NCBI RefSeq assembly: GCF_001482385.1
Contig: NZ_CP013612.1
Span: 1-64,000, forward strand
Length of the DNA: 64,000 nt
Source: Pseudoalteromonas rubra
GTDB lineage: Bacteria; Pseudomonadota; Gammaproteobacteria; Enterobacterales; Alteromonadaceae
Direction: 5' to 3'
Shown here piece by piece: positions 36,049 to 45,415 of this stretch (position 1 is the first letter of the stretch; the number at the start of each line of letters is the position of its first letter). The translations under genes were made by a program, and so were the position numbers. The notes under the pieces were generated by a model. It saw only the letters and a list, made by a program, of their open reading frames with translations, was not told the DNA's origin and searched no databases.

Positions 36049-36942
36049 ATGAACAAGTCATACCAATATACCCTGGCCGGGGTGGCCGCTATTTTGCTGT
36101 GGAGTGCTGTCATGGGATTGGTTCGCGCTGTGACGGAAATGCTGGGTCCCATAGGTGGTGCAGCCTCGATTTATACGGTGGCATCAGTATTTTTGATTGC
36201 AGTGATGGGTGTGCCCAAACTCAGGCTGTATTCGCTACGTTACCTCCTTATCGGAGGTAGTTTATTTGTTGCCTATGAGATTTGCCTGGCGTTGGCTCTG
36301 GCGATGGCGAACTCTCGACAGCAGGCTGTAGAAATGCTGGTAATCAATTACTTATGGCCTGCACTGACTGTGCTGATGGCGGTGCTCAGCAGCGGAAAAC
36401 CATGTAGTAAGTGGGTTTATCCTGGTATTTTGCTGGCTTTCCTCGGCGTTGCCTGGAGTATCACTGGGGAGCAAGGGCTGACCTGGCAACAAATCACCAC
36501 AAATGTGGCCACCAACCCTGTAACCTATGCAATGGCTTTGGTAGGTGCGTTTTTATGGGCACTTTACTGCACCTTAACCAAACGTATTGGTAACGGCCAA
36601 AACGCCATTACCCTATTTTTTATGATGACCGCAGTAAGCTTATGGCTCAAATTTGCGCTGAGTAATGAGCGTATGATGGTGTTTGACGCTGAATCATCAG
36701 GCTTGCTGTTGTTGACCGGTATCGCATTAGGAAGTGGGTATGCACTTTGGAACTACGCCATTATAGGTGGCAATATGGTATTGCTGGCTACCTTGTCGTA
36801 TTTCACGCCAGTGCTATCAACGGCACTTTCCTCTCTGATCCTGGGGTTGGTGTTATCGCAGAGCTTTGTACAGGGGGTGTTTATGGTCACGACGGGATCT
36901 CTATTGTGCTGGTGGGTCACTCGTAAGCAATTTAATCACTAA
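36049..36942 (+). CDS. yddG: YddG-type aromatic amino acid exporter
   Basis: 297 residues, ten membrane helices in the EamA/DMT pattern. It matches E. coli YddG along its length: LLWSAVMGLVRAVTEMLGPIGG, YEICLALALA, VINYLWPALTVLMAVL, GAFLWALYCTLTKR and SYFTPVLSTALSSLILG. YddG exports Phe, Tyr, Trp and related compounds. The next gene, a PhzF-family protein, starts 67 bases downstream on the same strand. Six kilobases away lies an exported prephenate dehydratase fusion, which could also feed aromatic amino acids outside the cytoplasm. Confidence 0.9.
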   Translation: MNKSYQYTLAGVAAILLWSAVMGLVRAVTEMLGPIGGAASIYTVASVFLIAVMGVPKLRLYSLRYLLIGGSLFVAYEICLALALAMANSRQQAVEMLVINYLWPALTVLMAVLSSGKPCSKWVYPGILLAFLGVAWSITGEQGLTWQQITTNVATNPVTYAMALVGAFLWALYCTLTKRIGNGQNAITLFFMMTAVSLWLKFALSNERMMVFDAESSGLLLLTGIALGSGYALWNYAIIGGNMVLLATLSYFTPVLSTALSSLILGLVLSQSFVQGVFMVTTGSLLCWWVTRKQFNH

Positions 36943-37009
36943 TATGGCATGCGGAGCCTGTGACGTGCCAACGGGCATCAGCATAGTTTACTTGGAAACA
37001 GGAACGAAT

Positions 37010-37879
37010 ATGGATCATCTCACCGTTTATTTGGTTAATGCTTTTACAGAGCAAGGTAAGGGTGGAAACCCAGCGGGTGTCGTACTGCAGGCCGACGGGC
37101 TGAGCGACGCTCAAAAGTTGGCCATTGCGCAATCAGTGGGGTTTTCTGAAACCGCGTTTGTGTCATCAGACAGAGAAGCCGACTTTGCGTTGTCTTTTTT
37201 TACGCCAACGGATGAAGTGGATTTTTGTGGACATGCCACCTTAGCTGCGTTTTCTGTGATGTTCGAACAAGGGCTTATCACCCATGGACATTTCACGCAA
37301 AATACCAAAGCGGGCCGGCTTGGCGTAACAGTCGGCGCGAATGGGCGCATCGTGATGGCGCAAAACCTGCCCCAATATATTAAGCGCTTTGACTACGAAA
37401 CGATCGCCGCACTCATTGGTCTGGATGTGTCTATATTGAGTGCAACTCAGTTACCAGTTGAGGCTATTTCAACAGGATTACCAGACATCATTGTACCCGT
37501 CGCAGCAGGGCACCTGGATAAGATTAAAGTGGACCAGCAGGCGCTGAGCGACTTTTCCCGTAAACATGGCGTTATCGGTTTACATGCGTTTGAGCTGAGT
37601 GAAGTGAGTGGAGTATTCACGGCACGTTGTCGTAACTTTGCGCCTTTGTTTGGTATCCCGGAAGAGTCAGCCACAGGAAGCGCCAGTGGGGCATTGGCGT
37701 GCTATTTAAATCAATATGTGTATCCCGCCAGGTCCAACCGGTTTGTATTTGAACAAGGACGCGCAATGGGGTGTGCCTCGCGTATCACAGCTGAGCTTGA
37801 GTCTGATGAGCAGGGGGTCACACGCCTGCTTGTCGGTGGTATGGCTCAGATCACAGGCCAACGGGAGCTGTCTGTTTAA
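37010..37879 (+). CDS. PhzF-family isomerase
   Basis: 289 residues from ATG 37010 (MDHLTVYLVNAFTEQGKGGN); the longer frame upstream overlaps yddG and is not needed. The PhzF fold shows GGNPAGVVL at the start, GFSETAFV with the catalytic Glu about residue 45, FCGHATLAAF and EESATGSASGALACYL. Family members isomerise or epimerise small metabolites, such as phenazine precursors or amino acid derivatives. The substrate is unknown, since no phenazine genes are in the window. It probably shares a transcript with yddG. Confidence 0.88.
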   Translation: MDHLTVYLVNAFTEQGKGGNPAGVVLQADGLSDAQKLAIAQSVGFSETAFVSSDREADFALSFFTPTDEVDFCGHATLAAFSVMFEQGLITHGHFTQNTKAGRLGVTVGANGRIVMAQNLPQYIKRFDYETIAALIGLDVSILSATQLPVEAISTGLPDIIVPVAAGHLDKIKVDQQALSDFSRKHGVIGLHAFELSEVSGVFTARCRNFAPLFGIPEESATGSASGALACYLNQYVYPARSNRFVFEQGRAMGCASRITAELESDEQGVTRLLVGGMAQITGQRELSV

Positions 37880-37987
37880 GTTGATAGGTCATAACTGTGC
37901 AGAGCAAAGCCGCTCATCGCTATCTCTTTTAACTTTCTGTTAATTTAGGTAGTCTAGCTGGGATTCAATTTTCGGAGGTATTTCGCG

Positions 37988-39889
37988 ATGTTGCGGATTC
38001 TAGTAAGTGCTGGCCTGGGACTGGCTGTGACGACCGGTGTGGCCGCCAAAGAGGTGATGACGCCGGAAAAACTTTGGCAGGTAAAACGTGTCAGTGCATT
38101 GGGACTAAATAAAGACAAAACCCACGTCATTTACAAAGTGACTATGCCCAGTGTTGAGATGAACAATTTTGACAGCAAAGTCTATCAGGTGCCGCTCAAA
38201 GGCGGAACGCCTCAGCTTCTTGACGCATACCAGGGATTGCTGGCAAGCAGCAAAGTCTCTCCTGATGGTAGCAAAAAATTGTTCCACGAAAAGGTGGAAG
38301 TGGAAGCCGTGCTGGCATCTGACAGACACAAGGCGCTGACTCAAGCAAATGCCTATGTGTATGATGACCTGAACTACCGTCACTGGGACACCTGGAAAGA
38401 TGGCAGCTATAAGCATGTGTTTTATCAGGACCTGAAAACAGAAGAAAAAGTCGATATTATGCTGGGGCAACCTTTTGATAGCCCGACTTCGCCATTTGGT
38501 GGCGGCAGTGATTATATCTGGGGACCTAAAGGCGAGAATATCTATTATGTGAGTAAAAAGCTCACCGGCGCAGAATATGTTGCCAGCACCAATACCGATA
38601 TCTATCGTTATAACCTGGCCAGTAAGCAGACGACTAACCTGACACAAAGTAACCCTGGTTATGACAAGTACCCCGCATTTTCGTCAAAAGGGCATCTGGC
38701 CTGGTTGCAAATGACCACACCGGGTTACGAAGCTGATAAGAACGACATCATCATCAGAGTTAAAAATCACAACATCAACCTGACTGCACACTGGGATGGC
38801 ACGGTAAATAGCTTTAAGTGGAGCGAAGACGGGAAACACATTTATTTTGTGGCGCCGACTGACGGCACGATCCAGTTATTCCAGGTTTCTGTCACCACTA
38901 ATCCAAAAGCCAGACCGGTCATTAAGCAGCTCACCAAAGGTCAGTTCGATGTGAATGGCATTGTGGCAGCACTGGATAAGCAACTGGTGGTAACGCGTAA
39001 CAGCATGAACAAAGCGAAGGAAATTTACCGCTTTGATCTGAAAAGCAAAAAGTTGAGTGCACTGACCAAGGCCAATGATGCGTTTTATGCCAGTATGGAC
39101 CTGCCTACCGTTAAAAAGCAGATGGTAAAGACCAAAGATGGTCAGGATATGCTGACCTGGGTCATCTATCCGCCAAACTTTGATGAAACGAAGAAGTACC
39201 CGACTTTATTGTATCTACAAGGTGGACCTCAGTCGGCACTCTCACAGTTTTACTCTTTCCGCTGGAACTTCCAGGTTATGGCGTCACAAGGTTATATCGT
39301 GGTTGCACCAAACCGTCGTGGTATGCCGGGACATGGGGTTAAGTGGAACGAAGACATCACTCAGGACTGGGGTGGCAAGGTGATGCAGGATTACCTCGAC
39401 GCTATTGATGAGGTGTCTAAAGCGTCCTATGTTGATAAGACCCGTATCGCAGCAGTCGGTGCTAGTTTTGGCGGTTATTCCGCTTTTTATCTGGCTGGTA
39501 ATCACGATGGTCGATTCAAATCCTTTATCGCACATTGTGGTATTTTCGACTTGCGCAGCATGTATGGTAGCACAGAGGAAATCTTCTTCGTTGACCATGA
39601 GTTTGGTGGTGCATACTGGGAGAAAAACGCTGCTACCGACAAAACTTATGGGGCATTTAACCCAGTCAGCTATGTGGATAAATGGGATGCGCCTATGTTT
39701 GTTATCCACGGTGGTAAAGATTACCGCGTACCGCTGGAGCAGGGGATCCAGGCATTCCAGGCAGCAAAACTACGTGGCCTGAAAAGCCGCTTTCTATACT
39801 TCCCTGAAGAGAACCACTGGGTGCTCACTCCGCAAAATGGCATAGTCTGGCAGCGTGAGTTCTTTAAGTGGCTGGATGATACACTTTAA
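37988..39889 (+). CDS. Exported S9-family peptidase (dipeptidyl-peptidase 5-like)
   Basis: 633 residues. A signal peptide (MLRILVSAGLGLAVTTGVAA) follows an ideal GGAGG ribosome site. Residues 25-370 form a propeller. The C-terminal hydrolase domain has LLYLQGGPQS (oxyanion), AAVGASFGGYSAFYLAG (nucleophile Ser), VIHGGKDYRVP (Asp) and FPEENHWV (His). It likely cleaves dipeptides from exported or environmental peptides. A hairpin follows its stop. It reads in the same direction as yddG and the PhzF gene but has its own upstream gap of 108 bases. Confidence 0.9.
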   Translation: MLRILVSAGLGLAVTTGVAAKEVMTPEKLWQVKRVSALGLNKDKTHVIYKVTMPSVEMNNFDSKVYQVPLKGGTPQLLDAYQGLLASSKVSPDGSKKLFHEKVEVEAVLASDRHKALTQANAYVYDDLNYRHWDTWKDGSYKHVFYQDLKTEEKVDIMLGQPFDSPTSPFGGGSDYIWGPKGENIYYVSKKLTGAEYVASTNTDIYRYNLASKQTTNLTQSNPGYDKYPAFSSKGHLAWLQMTTPGYEADKNDIIIRVKNHNINLTAHWDGTVNSFKWSEDGKHIYFVAPTDGTIQLFQVSVTTNPKARPVIKQLTKGQFDVNGIVAALDKQLVVTRNSMNKAKEIYRFDLKSKKLSALTKANDAFYASMDLPTVKKQMVKTKDGQDMLTWVIYPPNFDETKKYPTLLYLQGGPQSALSQFYSFRWNFQVMASQGYIVVAPNRRGMPGHGVKWNEDITQDWGGKVMQDYLDAIDEVSKASYVDKTRIAAVGASFGGYSAFYLAGNHDGRFKSFIAHCGIFDLRSMYGSTEEIFFVDHEFGGAYWEKNAATDKTYGAFNPVSYVDKWDAPMFVIHGGKDYRVPLEQGIQAFQAAKLRGLKSRFLYFPEENHWVLTPQNGIVWQREFFKWLDDTL

Positions 39890-40191
39890 TTTAAATGACT
39901 TCAGGCCCGGTTATCGGGCCTGTAACGCGAGTATATTGACGAGAGAGACTATTTTGTCCTATTTGCTGTAGACCTCCACAGCTGTACAACCCTGTATATC
40001 ATCCCTTCAGATTGCCATTTAGCTCCAACACGCGTTTAATGACTGGCGCCATTTTTGAGTATCGATTGACTGGTTCTTATGTATATTGAACCACTATTTG
40101 TATTTTGTGTTATATTTAGGAACTTTTTGTGATAATTTATCGTTGGATAAATTCTAAGTAAACAAGTAGTTCAAATATCAGGATAATTTAC
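39890..40191. other. Intergenic region between S9 peptidase and protease
   Basis: 302 bases. It holds one perfect hairpin, CAGGCCCG / CGGGCCTG with loop GTTAT (39902-39922), right after the peptidase gene, and an AT-rich promoter-like stretch before ATG 40192. Nothing else was recognised. Confidence 0.5.
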
Positions 40192-42711
40192 ATGGAATCG
40201 ACAATAAAAAAAGCACTCTTATTCACTTTAGCGTCTTCCTCACTAACGGGGATTGCATTCGCTAAGGAGAAGTTACCACTTGAACCTCGCGCCGCAATGG
40301 ATGATGTCAGGATTGTTGGTGGGGGCGAAACAATCCCATTTGCCTACCCTTTTATGGGGAGTTTGCAAGTCTATAATGGCGAAAGATTTCGTCACTATTG
40401 TGGCTCTTCGCTTATTGCACCAAACAAAGTGCTGACCGCAGCGCACTGTGTTGAAGGCTGGAGTGCAAGTGATTTTGCCGTTAAGTTTGGTGGCCATGAC
40501 CTTACCGACGAGAGTCAGGGGCAGCTTTACCAAGTGACGGATATCGTAATGCATGAGCGCTATCACGATACTTACACCTATAATAATGATATTGCGATTC
40601 TGACCCTGGCAGAGGCGGTCGAAGGGGTTGAACCAATTGAGCTGGCTGACGAAGAAATGAGACACAGCTATGTGGTGGGTGAGAACTTTAAAGTGATGGG
40701 GTGGGGCGCATTGCATGCGGGTGGCCCATCACCAGATAAACTACATGAAGTAGACGTGCCCTATATCTCAAACGAAGTCTGTAATGACGAAAAACACTAC
40801 GATGGTCAAATCTCAGACAGTATGATTTGCGCCGGTTTTGACGAGGGTGGCAAAGACTCTTGTCAGGGCGACAGTGGAGGTCCGTTGATTGTTAATCGCG
40901 ATAACCGCTGGATCCAGGTTGGTGTGGTTAGTTGGGGAGAAGGCTGTGCTTCTGAATTTAAACCCGGCGTATATGCTGATGTAGCGGTGTTAAACACTTG
41001 GGTGAATCGTAACCAACAATATGCAGGTTTTGAACCCGACCAGTTTATGATTGCAGATAAACCTGACTCCACAGTGTCTGTCAGCTTGAAAAATAAGTCA
41101 GATAGTGCTGTTGAAATTGCAGGCATTTTGTTGTCTGATGAGTCTGCTGGCGTGACTGTCGCATCTGAAAATTGTACGACTACCGCACTGGCGCCTGGTC
41201 AGCACTGTGATGTGTCCATCGCGACAACCAATAGTACCAAAATCGGTGCGTTCACATTGAATGCTGAGCTGGTAAATCAGGGGGTTTCGTCAAGAGGCTA
41301 TACATATCGCTACGAGAAGATCCCGGCCAGTCAGGTAGACATCAATGCACATATGTCGTCTGAGCCTATTGTACAATGGTACACAGGGAGTGATGCAGCT
41401 TGGTTGCTCAGTGAAGAGGTTGCTGAAGACAATACCCAAACACCAATTTTGGTCAGTGGTGACATAACAGACAGAGAAGAAACTCCAAACCTACCTGCAT
41501 CTTCACAAAAGTCGATCTTAATGGGGGAAATTAATCATGGGTTAGCCTTGGGTGTTGACTTTGAGTATCTGATTTCTTCAGAGCTTAGTTATGACTTTTT
41601 TAACGTCTACATTAACGGTGAGCAAGTACTTAGACAAAGCGGTGAATCGTATGTTTACGAACAGGCATCGTTTGAGCTGAATGAAGGGCCAAACACCCTG
41701 ATTCTTGAGTACATCAAGGATGCGTCTGTTAGTGAAGGTAACGATAACGTTACTCTGAAAGCATTTAACGTAAGAATGCGTGAAAACCTGAGTCCTACTA
41801 TCAAATTGGCACAAACCAACCTAAGTGTCAGAAGTGGTATGGGCATTACCTTAGACGCAACTGGTACAGCCGATCCTGAAGGTGATAACTATGCACTGGC
41901 CTGGACAGAGATGAGTGCGCCTGAGGTTGTTTTGAGCTCAGAGGAGGCATTTAAGCCAATTGCGCCTGTTGTCAGTGAAACGACCACTCAGACTTATGAA
42001 GTGACAGCCACTGACGAATTTGGTGCGGCTTCTAAACAACGTGTTTCAGTTACTATTGATGAGAACAAACAACCTGTTATCACGGTAGCGCAAACGAATA
42101 TTGAAGTACGAGGCGGGCTGGAGTTTACTCTGGATGCCAGTGGCACGACGGATCCAGAAGGTGACGCGTTGTCTTATACCTGGGTAAATCGCTCAGGTGA
42201 TGGCACGACCCCTGTCGCTGAAACAGCGGTTGTAAAACTCAAAGCGGATGAAGACTTAGTAGGCAAAACCTTGGTCTATGAAGTCGTTGTACAAGATGAG
42301 TTTGGTGCCAAGTCGGGGCAGCTTGTGACTGTTGCGATTGCTAAAAACAGTGCTCCGCAGGTTGTGTTAACTGCCAGCTCTACCCTGGTTGCATCGGGTC
42401 AGAACATTGAACTGAACGCGTCGGCTTCTGTTGATCCGGAAGGTGATGCGCTGACATTCAACTGGGAACAGGTATCTGGCACCAGCGTAACAGTATCCGG
42501 AAGCAATGCGCAATTGAGTGTAGCAGCGCCTTCAGTTAATCAGAACGAAGTACTTGAATTTGCCGTTACGGTAACGGATGAATTTGGCGCATCGTCAACA
42601 CAGAATATCCAGGTTACCGTTAAGCAGCCAGAAAAAGACAGTGGTTCATTTGGTTCCCTTGCCTTGTTGCTGATGCCTTTGGCGTTGTTTACGCGTCGTA
42701 GGAAGAAGTAA
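40192..42711 (+). CDS. Trypsin-like serine protease with GlyGly-CTERM anchor
   Basis: 839 residues. Signal peptide, then pro-segment and RIVGGGETIPF, the activation site. The catalytic triad is seen in LTAAHCV (His85), NNDIAIL (Asp133) and CQGDSGGPL (Ser228). KDSCQ gives Asp222 in the S1 pocket, so cleavage after Lys or Arg is expected. Residues 285-540 form beta domains, and three PKD/REJ-like repeats follow (each with LDA or LNA, DPEGD and a Thr/Trp core). The tail SGSFGSLALLLMPLAL and RRRKK is a GlyGly-CTERM sorting signal, normally cut by a rhombosortase after type II secretion. Vibrio VesA/VesB proteases have the same plan. A good terminator follows. Confidence 0.92.
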   Translation: MESTIKKALLFTLASSSLTGIAFAKEKLPLEPRAAMDDVRIVGGGETIPFAYPFMGSLQVYNGERFRHYCGSSLIAPNKVLTAAHCVEGWSASDFAVKFGGHDLTDESQGQLYQVTDIVMHERYHDTYTYNNDIAILTLAEAVEGVEPIELADEEMRHSYVVGENFKVMGWGALHAGGPSPDKLHEVDVPYISNEVCNDEKHYDGQISDSMICAGFDEGGKDSCQGDSGGPLIVNRDNRWIQVGVVSWGEGCASEFKPGVYADVAVLNTWVNRNQQYAGFEPDQFMIADKPDSTVSVSLKNKSDSAVEIAGILLSDESAGVTVASENCTTTALAPGQHCDVSIATTNSTKIGAFTLNAELVNQGVSSRGYTYRYEKIPASQVDINAHMSSEPIVQWYTGSDAAWLLSEEVAEDNTQTPILVSGDITDREETPNLPASSQKSILMGEINHGLALGVDFEYLISSELSYDFFNVYINGEQVLRQSGESYVYEQASFELNEGPNTLILEYIKDASVSEGNDNVTLKAFNVRMRENLSPTIKLAQTNLSVRSGMGITLDATGTADPEGDNYALAWTEMSAPEVVLSSEEAFKPIAPVVSETTTQTYEVTATDEFGAASKQRVSVTIDENKQPVITVAQTNIEVRGGLEFTLDASGTTDPEGDALSYTWVNRSGDGTTPVAETAVVKLKADEDLVGKTLVYEVVVQDEFGAKSGQLVTVAIAKNSAPQVVLTASSTLVASGQNIELNASASVDPEGDALTFNWEQVSGTSVTVSGSNAQLSVAAPSVNQNEVLEFAVTVTDEFGASSTQNIQVTVKQPEKDSGSFGSLALLLMPLALFTRRRKK

Positions 42712-43387
42712 TCAACTCTGACGTTTTTTAGAGACATTGCACTTCTCTAAATATGCAAAAATACCGTCATCATAAATGTGGTGACGGTATTTTTTTGGAC
42801 ATATCTGACCTTATTGATGTCGAACATTCTTTTTAAAAGGATGGTGCTTTATCGATTTGAACTGCCATGTTGTTTGTATTGTGTTCCATCCGTCCCCTTC
42901 TTGTTTTGGTTTGTATATTCACTTTTACTTGGTCTATTTAATGTAGTGCATCTTCGATAACTTTTTATCTGCAACACTGCCGGTTAAAAGGCCCGGAGTG
43001 CTATAGTTAGGTTTCCCTTTAAGTTGAATAAGGGAATCTATGTGCCTTCAATTCACTTCTTGATAATCATTTTTAGCTTATGTGATTTCACTGACTCATT
43101 GATGACAATAAACACGTGGTCTTGCCTCGCTTAAGCGTGAAGAGCTGAGTGAGTACAAGTTAAATTGGGGCGATGCAGGCATACTCAAGCACATGGTGAG
43201 AAACGACATGTCGAATACACCTCCCTCATTGTTACACATGACAAAGATCCAGCGCAGCCGATACGGAAGACGTGTTGACTGCACTACCAGCTTATTAAAC
43301 TAGGGTAAAGGCGATACTTTTTGGCTTTACATTAGCCCTTTGCGCTGTATTGGCGTTAAGGGCTAAAGGTATTGCAGTGCGACCTAG
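42712..43387. other. Intergenic region, terminator and hairpins
   Basis: 676 bases. It holds the terminator of the protease gene (42757-42796), a TTCCCTT/AAGGGAA hairpin near 43010-43036, and TTAGCCCTT/AAGGGCTAA (43332-43366), which could end the minus-strand gene at 43388. An open plus-strand frame without a start codon (43112-43303, 63 codons, TRGLASLKREELSEYK...) may be a gene remnant; it was not recognised. Confidence 0.4.
42757..42796 (+). terminator. Rho-independent terminator of the protease gene
   Basis: ATACCGTCA (42761-42769) and TGACGGTAT (42782-42790) form a perfect stem, flanked by AAAA before and TTTTTT after. Strong on the plus strand. Confidence 0.8.
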
Positions 43388-44584
43388 TTAGTCGGCTGCC
43401 TGGCAGTTCTCAACCCTGCGCACGCTTTGGAGTGCCTGGTAGAGCCTTTGTTTGTCTTTATCAGTCAAGTTATCTGTGATTAGCGCAGCATGAAAAGCAG
43501 GCGCCAGCTCCGGGGTGAGGTTACCATGTTGTGCCAGATGAGCGGTCAGCGTTTCGAGTATGGCTGAACCGAGTTGATTCAGCGTATGTCTTAAATGTGT
43601 GAGGTCGGCTGTTTTGCTGGGTATGCCTTCAGCCAGCCATTGCGCGCGGTATCTGTATTGAATTGCTTTGGCAGCATCCATCTGTGCCTGAAAAAATGCC
43701 TTCACGCTACTGGCACCCAGGCAGTGTTGTCTGGCTTGTTCAAGCGCTTTTGAGAGCACAACCACTTCACGGGATAAGTCTTCAATGGGTTTGTGTTTGT
43801 GAGCCTTAAATAGCGCCACTGACTGCATCTGAGAAAGACGCTTATCAATTAATGAAAACACAGATTTGCCGGAGTCTGTGCGTGCTTTTATCTGTGTATG
43901 AGCCTGATCTACGACCTGCTGTAGCGCTGTGCGTGCTTCGTCTTCGCTTATTGTGTGAGGCCGTTTTTCCAACTTCATCAAGCCAAACAGAGTATGATTA
44001 TCTGCATTATCCTGAATGCCAGCTTCGCGCAAGGTTAGCGCAGGGTAGACTGCTTGGAGTGCACAACTGCCGATTGCAACTGTGTTTTGGTCAAACTGGC
44101 CATCAGCGACGAGGCGAGCCGCTTCGTTGGTGCCTTCAGGCACAGGTTTGGCTTTTATCTGATGCGCACTGAGCCAACGATTGATCTGTTTTAGGGCCGC
44201 AGGATGAGAGGCTGCGTGCGTGATTTTACTGGTCTTGTTTAATCCAAATACACACATTTCGATGGGCATATGCACTGCGGCGTTGAGCGTTGTTACCTGG
44301 TAATTGCGCATGGCATTCACAATTGCCGGGACTAACTGCCCGCCAATGGTCGAATTGGCCAGCGCACTGAATGCCCATGCATTATTGTTTGTTGCTGCTG
44401 CGTAGGTATCATCAGGTGTGCCCGAATAAAGGCGTTGATAGGTGTCAGTGTTACGGTCTGCCAGCAAGTCGAGAGCTGCGTGGTTAAAGCTTCCGGGCCC
44501 TGCTTGCACGTATACTGGGGCTGCCTCGATTGTAACGGCAGCCAGTACAACAGACATAGCAAGTAAGTGAGATAAAAGGCGCAA
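43388..44584 (-). CDS. Exported prephenate dehydratase / chorismate mutase fusion
   Basis: 398 residues from TTG 44584; ATG 44557 is the next start. A signal peptide spans about 1-22 (ending VTIEAA). Residues 23-205 are prephenate dehydratase-like: VYVQAGPGSFNHAAL, MPIEMCVFGLN, ASHPAALKQINRWL (SHPxAL motif, 126-131), GTNEAARLVADG and DNHTLFGLM. The TRF motif is TLF: the catalytic Thr (about 198) is kept, the Arg is not. Residues 240-390 match AroQ-gamma, the secreted chorismate mutase: SVFSLIDKRLSQMQSVALFK, KPIEDLSRE and QMDAAKAIQYRYR. Order is opposite to cytoplasmic PheA. It could convert chorismate to phenylpyruvate in the periplasm. Single gene. Confidence 0.82.
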   Translation of the reverse strand: MRLLSHLLAMSVVLAAVTIEAAPVYVQAGPGSFNHAALDLLADRNTDTYQRLYSGTPDDTYAAATNNNAWAFSALANSTIGGQLVPAIVNAMRNYQVTTLNAAVHMPIEMCVFGLNKTSKITHAASHPAALKQINRWLSAHQIKAKPVPEGTNEAARLVADGQFDQNTVAIGSCALQAVYPALTLREAGIQDNADNHTLFGLMKLEKRPHTISEDEARTALQQVVDQAHTQIKARTDSGKSVFSLIDKRLSQMQSVALFKAHKHKPIEDLSREVVVLSKALEQARQHCLGASSVKAFFQAQMDAAKAIQYRYRAQWLAEGIPSKTADLTHLRHTLNQLGSAILETLTAHLAQHGNLTPELAPAFHAALITDNLTDKDKQRLYQALQSVRRVENCQAAD

Positions 44585-45415
44585 TTGTAAGGGTTTCCAA
44601 AGGACTGTCAGGCAACAGGTATCCTAACAAAATTGCGACTGTCTGTCTCAAAAGAGATGAGATTGTATGTTATGTACAAGTGCTTGAATAAGTGAGAGTG
44701 CCTCAAAATGACCTGTTGCCAATTGGACTAGTAATAGGTAGCTCGTTAATATGTTATCGTTATACTTAGTAATAATGATTTTATGTCTTAGACTTCTTCA
44801 CTTCTGAAATACAATCCGTATTTTACAAAATTATATCTGCTATGCACTGGGAGTGTAGTCTGTACCTTTTCATATATTTTTGGATAGATTCAAGAAAGAA
44901 TTTTCCCGAACTGTGCGGCGCATCATCTTTTGTGGAGAGTGGCTGGACCTCTAAAGTCAGAGTTAACCTTCTCTGTTGCAAAATTTGAAATTATAAGGGG
45001 TGGTGTACGTTCGAAATTTATTAAAAGCATAATGTGTCAATTAGGGTAAGTTGGTTTTGGCTTTAATTCTGGCTAATCTGTCTAATTTTAGTGAAAGAGT
45101 ACTTTTAATATCTTGGTTTTTTGTAAGCTCAGTAAAAGAATTATGTGACGGTTATCTTTCTAAGTTAACTAATTCGCAATTATGGGTGCTTTCTAGTCAA
45201 CCAAACTCAGTTCGTTGTGTTATTGAATGGCATTTAAATCTGATGTTCTAAATTAAAAATAGGTTTGGTCAATAACATGTTATTTCTGTTAACTTTTTAT
45301 TTTTTTGTTGAATATTAGTAGGTTAACCATCATCATTCGCGCCGCTATGGAATAGGTACTACCGCCTAAAGCTATATCAATCATTATTACTCGGTAGTTA
45401 TGTAAGGACTAAAAA
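44585..45415. other. Long AT-rich intergenic region
   Basis: 831 bases between the exported fusion gene and the lipoprotein gene. Very AT-rich with no convincing ORF; the 66-codon frame at 45051 starts with TTG and reads like chance sequence. It probably contains the promoter of the 45416 gene, but no element was recognised. Confidence 0.4.

Noticed and set aside
43112..43303. Open plus-strand frame without a start codon (TRGLASLKREELSEYK...)
   Set aside because: It may be a relic, but no start or family is visible and the opposite strand also has an ORF of chance length.
45051..45251. 66-codon plus-strand ORF in the long AT-rich gap
   Set aside because: It starts with TTG, lacks a ribosome site and has low-complexity hydrophobic content as expected from AT-rich DNA.
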